Below, piece by piece: positions 56,272-64,000 of a stretch of DNA of 64,000 bases. The position numbers and the translations under genes were made by a program. Source of the DNA: Boletus sp. NGJ (Eukaryota; Basidiomycota; Agaricomycetes; Boletales; Boletaceae); the NCBI GenBank assembly GCA_019096195.1, contig JAGTXK010000103.1:682001-746000 (forward strand), given 5' to 3'. Position 1 is the first letter of the stretch. Every line of letters begins with the position of its first letter. The notes below the pieces were generated by a model that was not told the origin of the DNA, did no database searches, and saw only the letters and a program-made list of their open reading frames with translations.

Positions 56272-57400
56272 AGAATTTCATCATAGTGCTCATAGTGCTA
56301 TAGTAGTTTCATAGTAGTCATAGTAGTTTCATAGATAACTCATAGTGTTTATAGTCTCATAGTATTGAAAGTGTAGTCATAGTATTCATAGTATATTCAT
56401 AGTGTTCATAGTATCATAGTATCATAGTACCATAGCATTCATAGTACATTCATAGTAGTCATAGTCATAGTAGTAATTTTAAGCTAATTCCAATTCCAAT
56501 TCCAATCTCAATCTCAAACCTAATTCTAATTCTAATTCTAATCCTAAGTCAAAAGTATACAAAATATGTAGTCAAAAAAAAGTGTACAAAAAGTGTAGTC
56601 AAATGTATAGTCAAATGTTGTACAAAAAGAGTAGGAAAGAGTAGTACAGTGTAGCAAAAATGTGCACCAAATGTAGCAAAAGTGTAGCAAACAAAGTGTA
56701 GTAAAAGAAAAGCAAACAAAAGTGTAGTAGAGTGTAGTAGAGTGTAGAAAACAAAGTGTACCAAAAGTGTACCAAAAATGCGCACCAAAGTGTAGTAAAA
56801 GTGTAGTCACAAAGTGTACCAAAAGTGTAGACCTACACTCAAAAAAAATATCCAAGTCCATTTTCCCACACTCAGTGTTAAAAAAGCGGACATTGTTTGC
56901 CAATGTTTGTGTCACCATTCTTATATAAACAAGCCAGACTTCAAAAACTTTCCCACACCCTCTTGTTTCTTAATTTTATCCTTTTCTACTCATTACATGA
57001 AGTCAACATTTCACTTTGTAAATCATTAGGATTGGGATTGGGATTGGGACTAGGATTAGGATTAGGATTAGGATTAATAGAATTAATATTTGATTGAATT
57101 TGAAATTAGAATTGGTTTGAGACTGGATTAGAATTAGAATTAGGATTGCTACCACTATGAAAGCACTATGTATACTATGGCATCACTATGATCACTATGG
57201 AAGTACTATGAGAATACTATGAGACACTGAGACACTCTGAGAATACTGTGACCACTATGAAAGTACTATGAGAATACTATGAGACACTAATGACAGACTA
57301 TAACAGACTATGGCCACACTATAAACAGACTATGAGACACTGTCATAGTACCATCAAACCACTATCTAGTTGGACCCTTACTATGAGCACTATGTTACTG
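56272..57400. repeat. Long imperfect inverted repeat made of short tandem repeats
   Basis: Left arm (56272-56570): degenerate CATAGT units followed by AATTCC/AATTCTAATTC units, with the phrase TCTCAAACCTAATTC. Right arm (57028-57400): GGATTGGGATT and GGATTA units, the phrase GGTTTGAGACTGGATTAGAA, then ACTATGA units. Read backwards on the other strand the right arm repeats the left arm block by block. The centre (56570-56840) is a third degenerate repeat (AAAAGTGTAGTC type), followed by about 190 bp of unique sequence with TATATAAAC (56928-56936). This resembles a non-autonomous element or a fold-back structure; no transposase frame is present. Confidence 0.65.
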
Positions 57401-58225
57401 TCCAGTACTGGACAGTTAGTCCTGTTTTTACTGATGTTTGTGGACAATCAGGTCCAAGTTGCCATACTCCTGGTAGTTATACAGGTTATCATTCAATAAG
57501 GCTCTTTTTAGTGATAGTGCCATGACAGCTGAAATGTTTGCATCATTCACCAGTGCACTCACAGCTAGTTCTTGATTAGAATTCTTCTTGTGATGCCTTT
57601 GTTGCATGTCTGTCATGACAAGTGTATACCCATTGATTGTGCACAAACACTTTGAGCATGTACAGGTAACCAGGCTAGTCTTTTTCTTCTAACTCTCCTG
57701 GTCAATCCAATTGAAAAACTGCAGCAATGTGATGGTTACTTGCCATTGCAACATATATTGGATTTGAGCTTGGGGGTGTGCTCAGACTTGCAATATGATC
57801 ATATAAGAGATTTACAGTAAATTAGTGTTGCTATAGCTTTAAGCTGAATTTTCTTTATCTCGTCCATTTCATTATGGACCTCTATATATTAGGAATCTTG
57901 CCGGACTGGGTAACTGAGATCCTGAGTGGCCGTGAAATGCTGTATGAAATGCTGTAACCATGTAAGTGGCTGTGTGACTGTTACAAAATTTGGATTTGCT
58001 GATGATGTGACAAGTTGGGTGTGGCAAACAATCAAAACTATGGTGTGACATCTGCACATTTAATCCCACCGCATTTTTTGCATGCCGCACCCCGCCGCGC
58101 ATTGTCTTTAGTGACTGCACTTGCCACCATCCCACAAGTTTTTTAAATATCCATTGCAATTTTAGTACAATGCATTGCACATAGTACAGAGAGGGGGATA
58201 CCATGGTGGCAGAGGCATAGTAGTA
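57401..58225. other. AT-rich non-coding stretch
   Basis: No supported gene. A minus-strand 110-codon frame (57872-58204) has no motif. Confidence 0.4.
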
Positions 58226-59215
58226 TTAGGAATCGGCCAAATGGAGTTCATCTACAAGTCCACTACAAATATCAGCAATGAATACGTCAGCATGTCGAAA
58301 GCCAGCCCCACGATCAAGGGTCTGGAACATTAGCTTCAGGCAGCCAGTACCCATGCAACCAAACTGCAGCTCCTGAAAACGCTTAACAGTGTCAGCAAAC
58401 AGTTGCGGATTTCTTGCGTCAAGCAAAAACCGGCCCATTCCATTCCACCAGACATTGTGCCAGTCCTCTTGACATGCGAGTGGATCTGGACAATCATCTG
58501 TGTGGGTGAGGATCACAGGTTCCTCACAGGCAACAAGGCAAGTATGCTCCTCGAGCAGGGATTTAGCATATGTCAATGCAATGAATACATCATTGCCCAT
58601 TCGCAGACATTGTTCCTTTCTGATCTGTTTGAGTGGGATGTCGAGAAGAAGCTTGAATCCATGTATGAAGAGCTTGGGGACCTTGAATTGAGAGCCTAGC
58701 TGTACGAGTTCTGTGGGGTGATAGGAGTACCTTGCATCCCAAATATAATCAATAACAAAGAGTCATGTCATTGGGCAGCAGTACTTGTCTGCAAATCACA
58801 GCAGGTTCCACAGTTATTCATGAGAGTAAGCATCGTCTGAGCCCACACTGCGTGAACTACAGAGCTCTGTCAAGGGAGAATGCACACGATAGTAAATAGT
58901 AAATATCCACCGGCCATTGATATGATTGAGAAATAAGTCAAAGACAGCTTGTTGTTCGCTCTCTAACAAAATGGGGTCTGTGTCGGTCTTCCCTTTGACT
59001 GGGAGGTAGGGCCCAGCTTCGCCTATTGTAAACATGTCCTTGAAGAGGGCGAAATGCGCTGTGAGGATGTCATTGTGCAACTTGTAAAGTGTGTTTTCAA
59101 CCTGGTAGAAGGTTTTTAGAAAATAGGTTCTGGACTGGAAGTGGATACATACATGAAAGATGTGTGTCCCATTTGGAAAGTAATAAAGAGGATGGCATTG
59201 AATAGATGCAGACAT
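58226..59215 (-). CDS. BTB/POZ-domain protein
   Basis: A lineage-expanded agaricomycete BTB family, probably Cul3-type adaptors or regulators. Exon 1 (59215-59153) reads MSASIQCHPLYYFPNGTHIF. A 51-bp intron with GTATGT donor and ACCAG acceptor joins VENTLYKLHNDILTAHFALF and KDMFTIGEAGPYLPVKG with SEQQAVFDLFLNHING (BTB fold). After a further intron region (about 58905-58750) that I could not resolve comes YIWDARYSYHPTELVQLGSQ, FKVPKLFIHGFKLLLDIPL, EEPVILTHTDDCPDPLACQE, DWHNVWWNGMGRFLLDARNP and a C-terminal helix ending DELHLADS at 58226. The WHNVWWNGMGRFLLD block is typical of the family's C-terminal half. It may be a working gene or a recently broken one. Confidence 0.65.
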
Positions 59216-59339
59216 GACTTGCTAGGTTGACTAGGATGGATCAAGCAGAGAGAATGGCACGTCGAAGGCCACAGATGGTGAGGGCAATATAGAGTGGCGA
59301 CAACAAGAACTCTACGGTGACATAATACTATTGGTTGTT

Positions 59340-60028
59340 GCATATGCCTCCAACTTTATGCCTCTGCATGTTACCATGAATGCTGCCTCCGCTTCCACAA
59401 GTTGAACAGCCTCCCAATCTTGTGTTGGCACATAATGCTCTAAGCGATATCTACCAGCATGCTCTGCGAGTTCTCGACCAAGACCAGATGGATCTGATTT
59501 GACTCAAGTTCCACCTTGCCGCAATTGAGGGTGACGCAATTTCACTGCTTCTAGCAGTCGAACATGATTACATGTCAACAGACATCGAACAATGGCTGGA
59601 GATGGTAACCACCCAACTTGGCAACCTGTTTCTTGCGCTCTCATGTTACTCTGAGAATGTGCAAAATCAGTAAGTCTGCTGACTCCGTAGTGTAGTAATT
59701 GATGTATTAACTGGTAAAATTCACAGGACAGATGGATATGTTCGGATGCTGCAGCCCGTGAGCATTGTCCACACTGGGAAACGTGGTCGTCCCCAGAAAG
59801 TCATCAATCTAGCTTACCTCAGGGAGGCGACCTCTGATTCCTGGCAAATCAAGCTGACTGAGCTGGCATGTACCCTGGGGGTGCATAGGAACACCCTTCG
59901 CTCATACATGGACAAACACACCATCAAATGTGCATACTCAATAATGAGTAACACAGAACTTGATCAGCATGTAATCCGATATAAAGCTGCATATCCAGAG
60001 GCTGGTTTATGATACATGATGGGCTATT
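59340..60028 (+). mobile_element. Start of an integrase-type element, cut by an LTR insertion (fossil)
   Basis: The plus strand holds the front part of a fungal element with a retroviral-like integrase: a helical region (ISLLLAVEHDYMSTDIEQW, LGNLFLALSCYSENVQNQ), then GKRGRPQKVINLAYLREATS and a helix-turn-helix (LTELACTLGVHRNTLRSYMD), as in proteins that carry a DDE integrase core further on. The integrase core is not in the window because a Ty3/gypsy LTR begins at 60029. The copy is decayed. Confidence 0.55.
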
Positions 60029-60507
60029 TGTTATGAACCTTTCGGCACAAACCACAAGGCTAGGACTACTCGCAGGTTACATGAATCCTGACTCAACGAA
60101 TGAGGTGGGGAGTCATTATCCGTACTGTTCCCAACCCTACGATGACCAGAGTGGCCAAAGCTAATGAGTTGTTGGAGGAAAAATACAAGTGGATTAGACT
60201 GGGGTTACCAGTCGTCAAAGTGCTACTTTATATATATGAGTGAGATGCGCACAGACCAAGCAGTGCATGTGATAAATTACTATGTATAGTAAGACGGAGA
60301 TTAAAGAGGCTGTGTGAGAAGAGCGGAAATTAAAGAGTCGTGGATCACATGAGGTGTGACATCATATGATGTCATAGGTTCTAGACCTATCATGTGATAT
60401 GTTCCCATGGTCACATGCACAGTCATGTGACTTATGAAGAAAAGGTTTGAAGAAAATGAAAAGTAAGTGTTCATATGAAAAGTTTGAAATTTTCCTATAT
60501 TATAACA
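60029..60507 (-). mobile_element. 3' LTR of the Ty3/gypsy element (fossil)
   Basis: 479 bp bounded by TGTTATGA and TATTATAACA, i.e. TGTTAT...ATAACA inverted ends. On the minus strand it directly follows a purine-rich tract (AAAGAGGGGG, 60510-60520), the expected polypurine primer site. The other LTR lies beyond the right edge. Confidence 0.75.
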
Positions 60508-63500
60508 CTACCCCCTCTTTAAGACTCAAATTCCAGGCGAGTCGTTGTTTTTTCATTTTCGGTGAAGTTTTCATAAGGAGTAAATAGAGAAGCGAATGCT
60601 GAAACAGATAAACCATGAAGCTTGCGTGGTGCAGATGGGTTTAGACAATGGAAATCTTTAACTGCATCTGGTGCAGTGATGTGAATTTCTTCAGATTCCC
60701 AAGTACGATCGGTATCGTCATAACCTTTCCAGTGAACCAGATATTCTAATTTGCCTTTCTTCATTCTAGAAGCAGCAATAAAATCAACTTTGAATTGCTC
60801 TTCTCCTTCTTCATCAATTTCTATAGTGTCAGGTCGAGTTTTGGGCTGTCCAGGCAGTGTTTCTTTGTATGGTTTGACACGAGAGATGTTCATAGTTGGA
60901 TGAATATGAACAGAAGTTGGGAGTTTAAGCATTACGGCATTAGGAAGGATCCATGTGATAACATAAGGACCAATCCATTTTTGAGTAAGCTTTTTTGCCA
61001 TGTATGAAAGTTTTAATTTATCGGTTGATAGCCAAACCTGTTGGCCAATAGAATATTCGGGTGCAGTGGATCGTTTTTTATCGGAAGAGGTGATCATTCT
61101 CTCTCGTGTAGCTTCCAGCACTTCTTCTATTTCCTTATGGTTTCGTCCAATCTCGTTTGCGAAACCAGTAAGATGCCCTTTGAAACCCATATGTGGTATG
61201 TAGTTCCTGGTGACTTTAAAGGGGATCTTGCCAGTTGCCATTGTTATGGTATTATTGTGCGAGAATTGGGCGAGCTTCAACCATTCTACCCAATCGTGTT
61301 GTTTCTTTCCAGCATATGCACGGAGATATTGCTCAAGATCTCGATTAACGCGCTCTGTTTGTCCGTCCGTTTGCGGATGATATGCGGTGGAAATCTTTTG
61401 TTTAATACCAAGGAGCTTACAAAGCTCTTGGGTAAATGCCGACACAAATTGGGGTCCTCGGTCTGATACAAGGGTTGAGGGGAGTCTGTGTGTTGACCAA
61501 ACATGGTCTCTAAATAGAACTGCAAGGTCTTTTGAAGAACAAGTATCGTAGGTAGGTATGAAAATGACTTCTTTTGAAAATCTATCTACGACAATGCAAA
61601 TAGCAGTAAATGATTGTGATGGAGGTAGACCAGTTATGAAGTCTACCGATAAATCTTCCCAGGGTCTTTTTGCCGCTGGTAAAGGGATAACTTTTCCTGC
61701 CAGTGCATTTTGTTTACCCTTTGTGAGGGTGCACACTTGGCAGTGATCTACGTAATTTTTTACATCCTTTGTGACTCCTGGCCACAAGAAATAACGAGAG
61801 AGTGTGTGAATAGTTTTGGAATGACCACCGTGTCCTGCTATTGGTGAATCATGGCATAAGGTAATGATTTCTGTACATAAAGGTTTGGGGACGAATATTT
61901 GATCTTTTTCATTTTTGAATAAATTAAGTTCTGAATAGAAAAGGAAATTGTTTATGGTGTCTACATCATATTTTTTGGATTCTTTTTGGATTTTTGTCAT
62001 AAAGTCTGAAGATAGGGGAACGTGGTTTATAAAAATAGATGGAGGAAGCACAGTGACGTTTTGATTGTGATCTTGTACTGTGTCACTGTGATCGGGTCTT
62101 CTGGACAGAGCATCGGCTCTTCCATTTGAAGAACCTGGTTTGTACACAAATAGATAATTGAATTCTTGGAGAAGCGCATGCCATTGTGCTTGTCTACCGC
62201 TAAGGGTTTGAGGCTTCTTCCAGTATTCAAGGTTCTTGTGATCGGTCCAGGTCTCGAATCTTTCGCGACCTATAAGATAGTGGCGCCATTCTTCCAGGGC
62301 GTGAATTACTGCAAGTAATTCTTTGTCGTAAATAGGATAGTTGCGCTCTGCGCTATCAAAAGAATGTGAAATAAAGGCAACTGGTTGCCAGTTACCATCA
62401 TTACATAATGTGGAGAGCACTGCTCCCGTGGCGATGTCCGAAGCATCGGTTTCCACGCACATTTCTTGATTGCAATTTGGATATGCAAGAAGTGGCGCTT
62501 CCGTAAATTTTCTTTTTAGGTTTGAGAATGCTTCTTGTTGTTCTGGACCCCATTTGAATGGAATGTCTTTCTTGGTAAGATCGTTCAAGGGTCGAGCGAT
62601 TTGTGCGAAGCCTTCTATAAATTGTCTGTAATAATTACATAACCCGAGGAAGCCTTGGAGTTGTTTTAGTCTTGTAGGTATCAGCCAATCCATGACCCCA
62701 GCTACTTTCTTCAACTGCATTTCTACCCCCTCTTTAGATACTACCATACCCAGAAAATCCACTTTATCAGCCGAGAAGGTACACTTTTCCGGTTTTACGT
62801 AAAGGTCGTTCTCGCGTAAGCGACATAGAACTTCCTTTACAACTTCTTCGTGCTGTTCTTTGGATTTTCCAGATGTAAATATCATGATGTCGTTGATGTA
62901 AATAACGACTACAGCATACATGTCATTAAAGATATCGTTCATCATGGTTTGAAATGTAGGAGGAGAGTTCGTAAGTCCGAAATATATAACTGTCGGTTCA
63001 TATGCTCCTATGGGGGTGACGAAGGCTGCTTTCCATTCGTCACCTTCTTTGATACGTACGTTGTTGTATCCCCATCGAAGGTCCATTGCTGTAAATAGAT
63101 CCGTGTTCTTGAGTCTATCAATTAGTTGTGGAATCAAAGGGAGTGAATAGGAATTTTTTATGGTTCCTTCGTTTAGATAGCAGTAATCCATTACCATTCG
63201 TTTTTTACCGTCTTTTTTGGGTATAAAGAAGATGGGTGACATCTGTGGAGATTTTGAAGGTTTGACATAACCCTTCTTGACTTCCTTTTCGATAAACGTT
63301 CTGACTTCTTCCATTTCGATGTCTGAAAGGGGAATAACATGTCCTTTCTTTGGAATAAAGTCTTCTTTGAGATTGATTGCGTGATCCCAGTGTTTTCATA
63401 AAGGCATTCTTTGGGATTCTTTCTCCGAAAAGACATCTAGAAATTTGTGATAAGTTAGTGGAACTTTCTCTTTGAGTCCTTCTTCTATAGTACGAAGGTG

Positions 63501-64000
63501 AACTGGTTCATAAGAAGAAGTGGGTCCTAGTCCCATAATTTTACAGTCTGAGGTGCAATGAGGGAAGGTAATTGTTTGTTTTACCCAATCAATGTCAGGG
63601 TTGTGGTGATACAGCCAGTCATAACCGATGATCATGCGATAGGTTCCTAGTTTTGATATGTAAGCGTCTATGACTTCGTAATGTCCTTCGATTTCCACCA
63701 TCAGTGTTACCGCATGATGGATTGGTCTGATAGCTCCTTCTGAACCGTCAGCGTTATGTATCTTTATGGGGTTTTCGATATTATAAAAAGGGATGCCATG
63801 ATGTTTAACATAATCCTGATCGATAAAAGTATGCAATGCTCCAGAATCCAAGAGGGATTGGAAACAGTAACACAACCACTGTCCATTGACGTTGCACGAT
63901 ACTATGGTTTCGAGGGAGAATTCTCCACCATAGGATAACATAGATGCTTGGTTCAATGTAACTTTTGTGGGTTTATAGATATGAGATATTTTTTGTTGTT
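60508..64000 (-). mobile_element. Ty3/gypsy chromovirus, internal region, cut by window edge (fossil)
   Basis: Parts seen on the minus strand in the usual Ty3/gypsy order: aspartic protease region (about 63950-63750), reverse transcriptase (about 63310-62500), RNase H (about 62500-62100), integrase with zinc-binding head and DDE core (about 61850-61150), and at the end a chromodomain (about 60760-60640, LEYLVHWKGYDDTDRTWESE), which marks it as a chromovirus. Gag, the primer-binding site and the 5' LTR lie outside. The visible part looks almost whole, with about one break, so the insertion is probably fairly young. It sits inside the integrase-type element at 59340-60028. Confidence 0.88.

Noticed and set aside
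57029-57076. Interstitial telomere repeat
   Set aside because: The unit is GGATTA/GGATTG, not TTAGGG, and it is mirrored in the left arm of the inverted repeat.
56272-57400. CRISPR array
   Set aside because: Units are short, degenerate and tandem without spacers, and the genome is eukaryotic.

Overview
The window looks like nuclear DNA of a filamentous basidiomycete, probably an Agaricomycete. Genes are densely packed on both strands and cut by many 45-110 bp GT-AG introns. The protein families point the same way: DUF7918, lineage-expanded F-box and BTB proteins, a Bqt4-type APSES protein, fungal Atg17, Erg28 and Mim1, and chromodomain Ty3/gypsy elements. All exon models come from reading splice signals and family motifs by eye, with no alignment or search.

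Layout. At 1-2 kb lie the cut-off end of a DUF7918-like gene (-) and a broken inverted copy of part of a CAX Ca2+/H+ antiporter. At 2.07-3.68 kb is a peroxisomal hydratase-2 (MaoC-like) gene ending in the PTS1 signal AKL. At 4.46-6.98 kb (-) is the full CAX antiporter, with an 8-nt and a 19-nt exon. At 7.9-12.85 kb is an F-box/LRR gene (-) next to its own degraded, internally deleted copy. ERG28 (14.2-14.8, -) follows, then a long Ser/Pro-rich protein (14.9-18.0) and a CS-domain (p23/NudC-like) protein with a C-terminal membrane anchor and a 12-nt exon (18.3-20.2).

At 21.1-26.7 kb are two nearly identical tandem copies of an unrecognised, heavily glycosylatable membrane protein. A stray piece of the same family lies at 9.6 kb. 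From 27.8 to 50.3 kb comes a compact housekeeping block: a C2HC5 zinc-finger (ASC-1-like) protein, a Mim1-type outer-membrane protein, a 72-residue HVA1/Tudor-like protein whose first coding exon is only ATG, ATG17, thiamine pyrophosphokinase, a coiled-coil protein, a Na+/Ca2+-exchanger-type transporter, 6-phosphofructokinase (GC-AG first intron), BQT4 and a paraoxonase/arylesterase-like enzyme.

From about 52.7 kb the DNA becomes AT-rich and repeat-dominated. It holds two related LTRs (one a solo LTR with a 5-bp target duplication), a long imperfect inverted repeat built of CATAGT- and GGATTA-type short repeats, a BTB/POZ gene (-), the start of an integrase-type element, and a Ty3/gypsy chromovirus (-) inserted into that element and running off the right edge.

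How the genes relate: they are independent fungal genes and not operons. Two encode CaCA-superfamily Ca2+ transporters (CAX and NCX type). Several act at organelle membranes: peroxisome, ER ergosterol scaffold, mitochondrial outer membrane, autophagosome initiation and nuclear envelope. The most open biology is the tandem membrane-protein family with its scattered fragments and the inverted-repeat structure at 56-57 kb.
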